DNA from: Bacillota bacterium
GTDB taxonomy: Bacteria > Bacillota > Clostridia > Oscillospirales > Acutalibacteraceae
Direction of reading: 5' to 3'
Assembly: GCA_030705695.1 (NCBI GenBank)
Contig: JAUZPX010000056.1
Span: forward strand, 1 to 12,191
DNA: 12,191 bases
A program made the position numbers and the translations under genes. Of the stretch, positions 5,669 through 12,191 are shown piece after piece. The number at the start of each line of letters is the position of its first letter. Positions within the stretch are counted from its first letter, which is position 1. The notes under the pieces are model-generated. The model saw only the letters and a list, made by a program, of their open reading frames with translations. It was not told where the DNA came from and ran no database searches.

Positions 5669-6868
5669 CTTTGGCTCTGGAATTTTAATTTCTGAAATGT
5701 TAAACGGTTGTTGACTGGCAATGTTTTCTTCACAGGTATATCGGACATTCATTATTAGTGTGTTATTTTTTATTTCTGTTGCAATATTACGATTTAAAAT
5801 AGTTTTATCGTTCATAAAAAAGCTTTCATAAAGTGCGAGCTTTTCTATTGCAACTTTAGTTGCCTGATTTTTATTATATATTACATCTTGATTGGTGTAT
5901 TCATATGAATTCTCTGTGAGGACAGAAATCGGCAGGCGATTCCCCGAAATATTTACACATGATTCGTTGTCTTGAGCATAACATTTACTAAACGGAACAT
6001 ATGCGCAATCTATTGGGAAATGAAAGAGCAAAATATCGGCGCGTTTTCTTGCAATGCTCTTACCAGTCGGCAAAGTTAAAGTTTGCTTTAGAGGAACGAC
6101 TATTGTTGTTGAGCGTGTTGTTTTTGCAAAAATTTTACCGTCAGCGTGTTTTACGCTTAAATTTCCGACATTATCTTCAACAACACCGCTTATTAATAGC
6201 TGACCTTTTACAACTGCATCTCCAATAGCAACCGTACTTTTTCCTGTAAGAACTTGCATTGCCGTAATTTGTCCGTCAAATGTTGCTTTTACGTTGCATG
6301 GCTTTTCAGCAGGAATAATGTCCTGATGAATCACACGTTCGTTAATGTTTATTTTTGCGGAAGAACCTATAATATTTACGCTTACCCATGAAATTTCAGG
6401 AAGCTTAAGCGTTATATCACGTTCAATTCTGGGAACATTTATACTTTTGATTGATGCACCTTCATAAAGCCCCATCTGCGCAAGTGATTGCCGCACTGTT
6501 GTCTCACTGAGTTGATCGATTCCGTTGATTTCAACAGTCCAAACATGCATTGAAAGTATTTTGATAATTATAAAAAAACACATTATTCCCAATAGAATTC
6601 CTTTGCGGCGGCGGTGCTTTTTTATAACAAAGGGAAGTCCGTGTTTTTCATAGTTTTTTAGTCGAACACAGGCTTTTCTTGCTATCGGACGAATGTGCAT
6701 GTAGTCATTCAGCGAACAAGTAGCTGAAAGTTCACATTTTCCTCCGACAACATTCCACAGAGGAATCCCCTCGCGTATGGTAAGATTAATAAAACGCTCG
6801 GGGAATTTCCCGTATGCTTTAAATAATACATAGCCTTTCAGCCATCGTATAAGGCGTAAAACCAGCAA
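5654..6868 (-). CDS. yqfD: Sporulation protein YqfD
   Basis: A 404-residue membrane-anchored sporulation protein, close to the family's usual ~400. It has an N-terminal cytoplasmic domain (1-85), a basic KKHRRRKG stretch at 83-90, one transmembrane helix at about 91-107, and a large outer domain. Just after the helix, TVEINGIDQLSETTVRQSL (111-129) and the following segment to about 177 resemble a POTRA-like repeat; KATFDGQITAMQ (194-205) with VVKGQLLISG (219-228) resembles a barrel-sandwich (biotinyl-lipoyl-like) fold. The TTG start (6866-6868) is supported by GGAGGG six bases before it. In B. subtilis yqfD follows yqfC and is in the sigma-E mother-cell regulon; its molecular role is not established. 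Here it follows yqfC by 61 bp. The lysine-rich end (PKKKKN) is encoded by the terminator's A-tract. Confidence 0.93.
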   Translation of the reverse strand: MLVLRLIRWLKGYVLFKAYGKFPERFINLTIREGIPLWNVVGGKCELSATCSLNDYMHIRPIARKACVRLKNYEKHGLPFVIKKHRRRKGILLGIMCFFIIIKILSMHVWTVEINGIDQLSETTVRQSLAQMGLYEGASIKSINVPRIERDITLKLPEISWVSVNIIGSSAKININERVIHQDIIPAEKPCNVKATFDGQITAMQVLTGKSTVAIGDAVVKGQLLISGVVEDNVGNLSVKHADGKIFAKTTRSTTIVVPLKQTLTLPTGKSIARKRADILLFHFPIDCAYVPFSKCYAQDNESCVNISGNRLPISVLTENSYEYTNQDVIYNKNQATKVAIEKLALYESFFMNDKTILNRNIATEIKNNTLIMNVRYTCEENIASQQPFNISEIKIPEPKKKKN

Positions 6869-6929
6869 GAAAATCCCTCCGAATTGTGTTTACAGTAAAT
6901 ATTTTGAAATACAGATAATGTCACTTAAA

Positions 6930-7208
6930 TCAGGAAACAAACTCAATGCTTGTAAAAAATCCTCCGATAATTAGCGATGATGATGTAAGACACTTCATTG
7001 TAAGACCTCTGCCGTTAAACGTAGCAACAAATGCTCCCGTATTTACACGAACAACAGTGTCGTTGTATTCAAGTACTCCTTTTGAGCCTTCAATTACGAC
7101 TTCCTGATTTCCCGTAAGCTCAAAATGCGGAATATTCCCTAATAGCTGCGACGCAATAGAAATGTTGTTATTCTGATTTTCTTTTTCTTTTTTGTGTTTA
7201 CCGGCCAC
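6930..7208 (-). CDS. yqfC: Sporulation protein YqfC
   Basis: A 92-residue protein, the normal size for YqfC. After a charged, lysine-rich N-terminus (1-15) come strands typical of the family: IPHFELTGNQEVVIEG at 26-41, GVLEYNDTVVRVNTG at 44-58 and GRGLTMKCLTSSSLIIGGFF at 66-85. The fold is mostly beta and the function is unknown; it is conserved in endospore formers next to yqfD. The start is GTG (7206-7208), five bases after GGTGGAG; the overlapping ATG at 7208-7210 is in another frame. A sigma-E-like promoter lies directly upstream, as expected for a mother-cell sporulation gene. Confidence 0.93.
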   Translation of the reverse strand: MAGKHKKEKENQNNNISIASQLLGNIPHFELTGNQEVVIEGSKGVLEYNDTVVRVNTGAFVATFNGRGLTMKCLTSSSLIIGGFFTSIEFVS

Positions 7209-7238
7209 ATAAACTCCACCTTTTTTTAAGCCTGTGCA

Positions 7239-7266
7239 ATTTTATGCGGATTTTGCTATAAAAATC
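7239..7266 (-). promoter_or_regulatory. Sigma-E-like promoter for yqfC-yqfD
   Basis: On the minus strand: -35 GATTTT (7261-7266), 14-base spacer, -10 CATAAAAT (7239-7246). Against the B. subtilis sigma-E pattern KATATT-N14-CATACAHT this is 5 of 6 and 7 of 8. The start near 7232 would give a leader of about 24 bases before the GTG. Confidence 0.6.
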
Positions 7267-7280
7267 ACAGATTTTAAATA

Positions 7281-7308
7281 TATATTTCCAAGGGTAATTT
7301 CATATGCT
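7281..7308 (+). promoter_or_regulatory. Sigma-E-like promoter for ylbJ
   Basis: -35 TATATT (7281-7286), 14-base spacer, -10 CATATGCT (7301-7308): 6 of 6 and 6 of 8 against KATATT-N14-CATACAHT. The start near 7315 gives a leader of about 20 bases and supports the ylbJ start at 7336. It lies back to back with the yqfC promoter, with 14 bp between the two -35 boxes. Confidence 0.6.
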
Positions 7309-7335
7309 TTCATTTTTCTGACAGGGTGTGATAAA

Positions 7336-8472
7336 ATGCAATCGATCGGAGCGTATGCTACCGCAAGAATTTCAAGAAAACAAGTTGTTGTCTGTTTGCT
7401 TTTATGTACTTTTGTGTTCATCGGGGTAATATTTTTTCCGTTCGGAACTTCAGGCGGAGTGTGGGACGGTCTTGTTTTTTGCGGTGAAATTCTTATTCCG
7501 TCTTTATTTCCGTTTATGTTTCTGGCATCGTTTTTTGTGAAATCAGGACTTGCCGATGTCTCGGGCAGCATGTACGGAAGATTAACCGAAAAAATATTCA
7601 GATTACCCGGTGCGACTTTCGGCACAGTTATTTTGGGGCTTGTCGGCGGATATCCCATTGGTGCCAGAGGAGTAAAAGAACTTTATGAAAACGGAGAAAT
7701 AAACGAAGAACAGGCGCAAAGAATGATGCAGTATCTTGTTTGCGCAGGCCCTGCGTTTGTTATAAGCTTTATTGGTGCAAAAATTTATAACAGCATGGAA
7801 ATAGGTGTGATTTTATTTTTATCTCAGCTTATAACAGCCATTCTGTTGGGCGTTGTCTCTGCAAGATTTGTAAAAAGTGAGAGAACACAGTCTATACAAA
7901 AAGCTGTAAAACCCAAAAAGGATTTTTCAGCTTCATTTGTGGAATCATGCAGCGATGCATCAAAGGGAATGTTCTCAATGTGCGGAATGGTAATTCTATT
8001 TTCGGCATTTTTGGGAGTTCTGAATTCTTGTGGTTTTTCAGAAATAATGCATAGTATTCTTTTGTGCTTCAATTTAAGTGATGGAACTTCCGCCAACGCA
8101 TTTCCTATGATGTTTGAAATAACAAAAGGTTGCTTTCTATGCCTTAATCAAGCTGTACCTGTGGAGTTTATGGCGTTTGCAGTTGGATTTGGCGGGATTT
8201 GTGTTCATTTTCAGGTTTTTTCAATTCTTTCAAGCATGAATATTAATAAGATAAAATTTATTTTATTCAGGTTCGTTCACGGAATAATTGCCGCAATAAT
8301 AACAGGAATAGCATTAAGGATTTTTTCGCCGTCAGAGGAGGTTTTCGGAAGTTATAAGACAGTAACAAATCCTGGAATTTCAACATCATTTATAGGAAGT
8401 CTTGCTCTAATTTGCATGTGTATTTGTTTTCTTTTTTCGCTTCATATTAGCAAAAAGCCAAAATCTGCATAA
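7336..8472 (+). CDS. ylbJ: Sporulation integral membrane protein YlbJ (SpoVV) homologue
   Basis: A 378-residue multi-pass membrane protein. In B. subtilis YlbJ (SpoVV) is made in the mother cell under sigma-E and is needed to move dipicolinic acid into the forespore; it is related to nucleoside transporters through the 'nucleoside recognition/Gate' domain. Hydrophobic helices are visible at about 17-35, 45-68, 93-108, 134-150, 156-175, 213-230, 279-295, 306-330 and 351-370. Family-type motifs are LVGGYPIGARG at 102-112, CAGPAFVISFIG at 136-147, FEITKG at 260-265 and FGGICVHFQV at 285-294. The ATG at 7336 has AGGGTG about eight bases before it; the frame is open back to a GTG at 7234, but that part lacks a ribosome binding site and contains the sigma-E-like promoter. 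It is divergent from yqfC and 57 bp ahead of asnB. Confidence 0.9.
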   Translation: MQSIGAYATARISRKQVVVCLLLCTFVFIGVIFFPFGTSGGVWDGLVFCGEILIPSLFPFMFLASFFVKSGLADVSGSMYGRLTEKIFRLPGATFGTVILGLVGGYPIGARGVKELYENGEINEEQAQRMMQYLVCAGPAFVISFIGAKIYNSMEIGVILFLSQLITAILLGVVSARFVKSERTQSIQKAVKPKKDFSASFVESCSDASKGMFSMCGMVILFSAFLGVLNSCGFSEIMHSILLCFNLSDGTSANAFPMMFEITKGCFLCLNQAVPVEFMAFAVGFGGICVHFQVFSILSSMNINKIKFILFRFVHGIIAAIITGIALRIFSPSEEVFGSYKTVTNPGISTSFIGSLALICMCICFLFSLHISKKPKSA

Positions 8473-8529
8473 GATATTATGTGATTGTGTTGCAAAACAC
8501 GTCAGATTCATTTTAACGGAGGTCCTGAT

Positions 8530-10365
8530 ATGTGCGGAATTGCAGGTTGGCTTGACAGAGCAACAGATTTAAGCGAACGGCTCAGCGTGATTCATGAAAT
8601 GTCTGAAACGCTTTCCCGACGTGGCCCCGATGAGCATGGAACATATGTTGACAAGGGCGTTTGCCTTATGCACCGAAGACTTACGGTAATTGATCCTCAA
8701 AACGGCAAGCAGCCAATGACAAAAAAATACGGCGAAAAGGAATATATCATCGTTTATAACGGAGAACTTTACAATACGGAGGATTTGCGCCGAGAGCTAT
8801 TGCTTTGCGGACATAATTTCGAAGGACATTCAGATACAGAAGTTTTACTTACCGCTTTTATAGAGTGGGGGGAAGAATGTGTATCGAAGCTTAACGGAAT
8901 TTTTGCATTTGGGATTTATCAAAAGCATTTAAACAAGCTTTTTTTGGCACGTGATAAAATGGGAGTAAAACCTCTGTTTTTTTATCGTTATGATGGAGGC
9001 TTTCTTTTTGCTTCTGAAATCAAAACTTTACTGAAAAATCCTTTGGTAAAGCATGAGGTCGACGAAAAAGGATTGTATGAGTTACTCTTTGTGGGACCGG
9101 GTCGAACGAGTGGTCAAGGCGTTATTAAAGATGTAGAGGAATTATTGCCCGGCGAATGTGCCGTTTATGACGGCTATAACCTTAGAAGAAGCAAGTATTT
9201 TAAGCTTATTGCAAAAGAACATGAAGACAACCGTGAACAAACTATCGAAAAAGTACGGTTTTTATTAAAGGATGCTATTAATCGTCAATTAATATCCGAT
9301 GTGCCGCTATGTACTTTTTTGTCGGGCGGGCTTGATTCCAGTATCATTTCAAAAGTTGCTGCGGATTATTTCCATGATCATAATCGACCATTACTTACAA
9401 CCTATTCGGTTGATTACGTCGATAATCAAAAGTACTTTCAAAAGAGTCTGTTTCAGCCGAACTCCGACAGAGATTATATCGGACTTATTTCAGGAGCAAT
9501 TGGGTCTGAACATAAAGAGGTAATTTTAAACAATGAGGAGCTTGCCGATGCGCTGATTGATGCTACGGACGCACGTGATCTTCCCGGGATGGCAGATGTC
9601 GATTCCTCTCTTTTGCTTTTTTGCAAAGAAGTTAAAAAGGATTATACGGTTGTGCTGTCAGGTGAATGTGCAGACGAAGTTTTTGGCGGCTACCCTTGGT
9701 ATCATAACAAAGAAATTCTATTTGAAGAGTGCTTTCCGTGGTCGAGAACTCTTGATGTTAGGCGCAGCATTTTAAAAAACGGAATTCTTCCGTACGGTGA
9801 AGAATACGTTCATGAAAAATATCTCGATACCATAAAGCAAACAGATAAGCTTCCTCACGAAGATAAATTCGATTCCCGAATGCGCGAGATGTTTATGCTA
9901 AATATCAATTGGTTTATGCAGACGCTTCTCGACCGCAAAGATAGAATGTCGATGTATAACGGTCTTGAAGTAAGAGTGCCGTTTTGTGATTATCGCATTG
10001 TTGAATATGCTTTCAATATGCCGTGGAGCCTAAAAGCGCTTGACGGCCGCGAAAAGGGTATTGTTCGTAAAGCAATGGAAAATGACTTGCCTTACGATAT
10101 CGTATGGCGTAAAAAAAGCCCTTATCCGAAAACGCATAATCCGTTGTATTTTAAGATTGTGTCGGAAAGAGCAATGAATATACTTAATGACAAAAAAAGC
10201 CTTGTTTCAAAGCTTTTAAGCGTTGAAGGAGTAAAAGCGATTATTGAAAATCCAGATGGAATTTCCGCTCCATGGTATGGTCAGCTAATGCGTGCTCCGC
10301 AAATTTTGGCTTATATTATTCAGCTTGACCATTTCTTTACAAAATACAAAATCAAACTGGTATAA
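8530..10365 (+). CDS. asnB: Asparagine synthetase (glutamine-hydrolysing), AsnB/AsnO type
   Basis: Converts aspartate, glutamine and ATP to asparagine, glutamate, AMP and pyrophosphate. The ATG at 8530 begins MCGIAGW, which places the glutaminase nucleophile at Cys2 after methionine removal, and has GGAGGT (8518-8523) six bases before it. The glutaminase domain (1 to about 210) shows RRGPDEHG at 30-37, Arg50, NGEL at 78-81 and SDTE at 101-104. The synthetase domain shows the PP-loop LSGGLDSS at 264-271, LSGECADEVFGGYPWY at 376-391 and EVRVPFCDYRIVEYAF at 480-495. At 611 residues it has the length of B. subtilis AsnO (YisO), which is needed for sporulation, rather than the ~554-residue E. coli AsnB. 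It is 57 bp after ylbJ with no terminator between, so co-transcription is possible. A hairpin at 10396-10420 ends it. Confidence 0.96.
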   Translation: MCGIAGWLDRATDLSERLSVIHEMSETLSRRGPDEHGTYVDKGVCLMHRRLTVIDPQNGKQPMTKKYGEKEYIIVYNGELYNTEDLRRELLLCGHNFEGHSDTEVLLTAFIEWGEECVSKLNGIFAFGIYQKHLNKLFLARDKMGVKPLFFYRYDGGFLFASEIKTLLKNPLVKHEVDEKGLYELLFVGPGRTSGQGVIKDVEELLPGECAVYDGYNLRRSKYFKLIAKEHEDNREQTIEKVRFLLKDAINRQLISDVPLCTFLSGGLDSSIISKVAADYFHDHNRPLLTTYSVDYVDNQKYFQKSLFQPNSDRDYIGLISGAIGSEHKEVILNNEELADALIDATDARDLPGMADVDSSLLLFCKEVKKDYTVVLSGECADEVFGGYPWYHNKEILFEECFPWSRTLDVRRSILKNGILPYGEEYVHEKYLDTIKQTDKLPHEDKFDSRMREMFMLNINWFMQTLLDRKDRMSMYNGLEVRVPFCDYRIVEYAFNMPWSLKALDGREKGIVRKAMENDLPYDIVWRKKSPYPKTHNPLYFKIVSERAMNILNDKKSLVSKLLSVEGVKAIIENPDGISAPWYGQLMRAPQILAYIIQLDHFFTKYKIKLV

Positions 10366-10395
10366 AATTAGTACGGAAAATTTAATAATTATTAT

Positions 10396-10430
10396 AAAAG
10401 GACGGGAAAACCGTCCTTTTAATTCTTTTT
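10396..10430 (+). terminator. Rho-independent terminator after asnB
   Basis: AAAAGGACGG (10396-10405), loop GAAAA, CCGTCCTTTT (10411-10420), followed by the T-rich AATTCTTTTT. A perfect 10-bp stem 31 bases after the asnB stop codon. Confidence 0.88.
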
Positions 10431-10450
10431 GAAATTATCAAAATTAAATC

Positions 10451-10478
10451 TTTAAAAAATGTTTATTTATGATATAAT
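10451..10478 (+). promoter_or_regulatory. Promoter for the XRE-cupin regulator and acyl-CoA synthetase
   Basis: A perfect -10 box TATAAT (10473-10478) with a weak -35 TTTAAA (10451-10456) at 16-base spacing. An 8-bp palindrome ACTATAGT (10481-10488) lies at the expected start and could be part of an autoregulatory operator, but it is short. Confidence 0.5.
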
Positions 10479-10519
10479 TGACTATAGTATGAATTTTTAT
10501 CTGTTAGGAGGATTTCATT

Positions 10520-11065
10520 ATGAATTCAGAAGTCATGAATATTCCAAAAAGAATTTACGAGCTTCGTGATATTCTTGGTATCTCCGCAAGCGAGGTTGCG
10601 CAAAAACTTCTTGTTAGCGAAGAGACATATTTAAAATACGAGTCAGGTGAACTTGATATTCCGATAAGTGCGCTTTATGAAATTGCCGAAGTATTGAATG
10701 TAGACCCTACGGTACTGCTAACTGGTGAATCACCACGCATGAACAGTTATAGCGTTACACGCAAGGGGAAAGGCGTTTCCGTTATGCGCCATCCCGGGTA
10801 TAATTATCAGAGTCTTTCATATAATTTTGCACACAGGAATATGGATCCGTTGCTTGTTACGATTGATGAAGACGACAAGCCAAAGCTTGTTGTTCATTCG
10901 GGGCAGGAATTCAACTATGTTTTGGAAGGGAAAATCAAGCTGACTTTAGGCGAGAAAGAAATTATTTTGTCTGAAGGCGACAGCGTTTTTTTTGATCCGT
11001 CCATTCCTCACGGTCAGTCCTCGGTGGAGGGTCGTTCCGTATTTCTAACGGTAATCAAGGAGTAA
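10520..11065 (+). CDS. XRE-family regulator with C-terminal cupin domain
   Basis: A 181-residue cytoplasmic transcription factor. Residues 8-67 form a Cro/C1-type helix-turn-helix (IYELRDILGISASEVAQKL, then SEETYLKYESGELDIP and a final helix to about 67). Residues about 110-179 form a single small cupin barrel: motif 1 is HSGQEFNYVLEG at 126-137, with likely metal ligands His126 and Glu130, and motif 2 is GDSVFFDPSIPHG at 153-165 with His164. In this architecture the cupin is generally thought to bind a small ligand that tunes DNA binding. The ATG has AGGAGG about eight bases ahead. The next gene starts four bases after its stop codon, with its ribosome binding site inside this gene's last codons, so it probably controls that acyl-CoA synthetase. 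The ligand is unknown; an acid or acyl-CoA handled by the synthetase is a reasonable guess. Confidence 0.92.
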   Translation: MNSEVMNIPKRIYELRDILGISASEVAQKLLVSEETYLKYESGELDIPISALYEIAEVLNVDPTVLLTGESPRMNSYSVTRKGKGVSVMRHPGYNYQSLSYNFAHRNMDPLLVTIDEDDKPKLVVHSGQEFNYVLEGKIKLTLGEKEIILSEGDSVFFDPSIPHGQSSVEGRSVFLTVIKE

Positions 11066-11069
11066 AATA

Positions 11070-12191
11070 ATGAACGAGATATTGAAAAAATATTGCGATC
11101 GAATTGATTTCGAGAGCTATGAGGATTTTAAAAAGAATTATACGGTGAATGTACCCGAGGATTTTAACTTTGGATTTGATGTTGTAGATACTCATGCCGA
11201 CGCTTCGCCAAATAAGCTGGCACTTCGCTGGACGAACGATGCAGGCGATATGAAAGAATTTACATTTGCCGACATAAAAAAGAATTCAAATAAAGCTGCT
11301 AACTTTTTCAAGTCCAAAGGAATCAAAAAAGGCGACGTTGTAATGCTAATTTTAAAACAACGCCCCGAAGTTTGGTTTTCAATTGTTGCACTTTGCAAAA
11401 TGGGTGCAATTTGTATTCCTGCTTCGTATCAATTAACTCCAAAAGATATTGTCTACCGTTGCAACGTAGCAAGCGTGAAAATGCTTGTTGCTGTCGATGA
11501 TGACGAAATAATCAAACATATTACAGATTCTCTTCCAAAGTGTGAAACACTTAAAGATGTCGCAATCGTAGGCGAAGAAATCCCGAACGGATTTATTGAT
11601 TTCAAAGAGGAGATTTTAAAGCAGTCAGATGTCTTTGAACGTCCTATGGGAGAAGACGCTTTAAAAGCTTCAGATAATATGCTTATTTATTTTTCGTCAG
11701 GTACTACAGGCATGCCTAAAATGGTGCTTCAAAACAATACGCTTCCGCTCGGACATATCGTGACCGCAAAATACTGGCAATGTGTGCAGGACGACAAAGT
11801 ACATATGACGCAAACCGATTCAGGCTGGGCTAAATTTGCATGGGGAAAAATTTACGGACAATGGATTTGCGGTGCGGCAATCGGTGCTTATGATACTGAA
11901 AAATTCGATCCGCATGCCATGCTTGAAGCTATAATTCGCCTTAAACCAACAACTTTTTGTGCCCCTGCAACAATTTATAGAATGCTAATAAAAGAAGATT
12001 TATCTAAATATAATTTGAGTTTTATAGAGCATGCTTCTCTAGCAGGAGAGCCGCTTAATCCTGAGGTTTTCAAGAAAATTCAGGAGCTTTTAGGACTTAC
12101 GATTTACGAGGGCTTCGGTCAAACTGAATCTTCAGTATTGCTTGCAAATTTCAAATGGATGGACATAAAACCAGGTTCAATGGGTAAGCCA
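11070..12191 (+). CDS. AMP-forming acyl-CoA synthetase (acetyl/medium-chain ACS-like), 3' end beyond window
   Basis: The 374 residues present are the N-terminal domain and most of the adenylation core; full-length members have about 540-560, so the C-terminal lid is missing only because the window ends. It would activate a carboxylic acid with ATP and join it to CoA. The P-loop-like A3 motif is YFSSGTTGMPKMV at 207-219, a later core stretch is SLAGEPLNPEV at 323-333, and A5 is YEGFGQTES at 346-354. The overall pattern, including TDSGWAKFAWGKIYGQW at 249-265, is that of the acetyl-CoA synthetase/medium-chain (ACSM-like) branch rather than long-chain FadD; the exact acid cannot be read. The ATG is seven bases after AAGGAG (11057-11062). 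It forms an operon with the XRE-cupin gene. Confidence 0.93.
   Translation, partial: MNEILKKYCDRIDFESYEDFKKNYTVNVPEDFNFGFDVVDTHADASPNKLALRWTNDAGDMKEFTFADIKKNSNKAANFFKSKGIKKGDVVMLILKQRPEVWFSIVALCKMGAICIPASYQLTPKDIVYRCNVASVKMLVAVDDDEIIKHITDSLPKCETLKDVAIVGEEIPNGFIDFKEEILKQSDVFERPMGEDALKASDNMLIYFSSGTTGMPKMVLQNNTLPLGHIVTAKYWQCVQDDKVHMTQTDSGWAKFAWGKIYGQWICGAAIGAYDTEKFDPHAMLEAIIRLKPTTFCAPATIYRMLIKEDLSKYNLSFIEHASLAGEPLNPEVFKKIQELLGLTIYEGFGQTESSVLLANFKWMDIKPGSMGKP

Noticed and set aside
7234..7335. GTG start giving ylbJ a 34-residue extension
   Set aside because: No ribosome binding site precedes it, and the region contains both sigma-E-like promoters; the ATG at 7336 fits the promoter and has AGGGTG ahead.
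7242..7658. Long open frame on the minus strand inside ylbJ
   Set aside because: It is antisense to a clearly conserved membrane protein, has proline/lysine-rich unfamiliar sequence and no ribosome binding site; it is a shadow of ylbJ codon usage.
8473..8500. Possible sigma-E promoter for asnB (GATATT, 14 bases, CAAAACAC)
   Set aside because: The -35 box is perfect, but the -10 box lacks the CATA core, so only half the promoter is there.
8487..8500. Hairpin GTGTT-GCAA-AACAC before asnB as a terminator
   Set aside because: The stem is only five base pairs and no T-run follows, so it does not separate ylbJ from asnB.
1..12191. CRISPR arrays, tRNA or rRNA genes, insertion sequences, phage or defence genes
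   Set aside because: No regular repeats, no tRNA-like cloverleaf or CCA end, no transposase or integrase motif and no recognised defence domain were seen on either strand.

Overview
The window is a piece of chromosome from a low-GC, endospore-forming member of the Firmicutes, most likely class Clostridia. The evidence is AT-rich spacers, strong purine-rich ribosome binding sites with some TTG and GTG starts, three sporulation-type genes (yqfC, yqfD, a ylbJ/spoVV homologue) and a FAD-dependent thymidylate synthase (ThyX). I cannot name the genus. I see no phage, insertion sequence, CRISPR array, rRNA or tRNA; the content looks like ordinary core or near-core clostridial sequence.

Layout. (1) Positions 1-3599, minus strand: a tight five-gene operon read from a promoter near 3656-3684. 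In order of transcription it holds thyX, a thymidylate-kinase-like gene, a DUF2156 protein, a GNAT acetyltransferase overlapping it by 8 bp, and a DJ-1/PfpI protein cut by the window edge. The first two make dTMP and then dTDP; the job of the other three is unknown. (2) Positions 3600-3989: an AT-rich divergent intergenic region with opposed promoters, each overlapped by a palindrome of the form ATTA-N6-TAAT. (3) Positions 3990-5149, plus strand: a small DUF6514-like protein and a PflX-type radical SAM protein, closed by a strong hairpin. (4) Positions 5244-5558, minus strand: an unrecognised two-helix membrane protein. (5) Positions 5654-7208, minus strand: yqfC and yqfD, ending in a terminator that contains the yqfD stop codon. 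(6) Positions 7336-10365, plus strand: a ylbJ/spoVV homologue and a glutamine-dependent asparagine synthetase, then a terminator. (7) Positions 10520-12191, plus strand: an XRE-cupin regulator coupled to an AMP-forming acyl-CoA synthetase that runs off the right edge.

The most coherent functional story is the sporulation block. yqfC and ylbJ are divergent, and the 127 bp between them holds two back-to-back sequences that fit the mother-cell sigma-E promoter (-35 KATATT, 14 bp, -10 CATACAHT). In Bacillus subtilis YlbJ (SpoVV) is needed for dipicolinic acid transport into the forespore, and an asparagine synthetase of this length (AsnO) is needed for sporulation, so the downstream asparagine synthetase may belong to the same programme. 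I did not find a clearly new system. The best leads are the paired palindromes at the divergent thyX and pflX promoters, the divergent sigma-E pair, and the unexplained DUF2156/GNAT pair attached to thymidylate synthesis.
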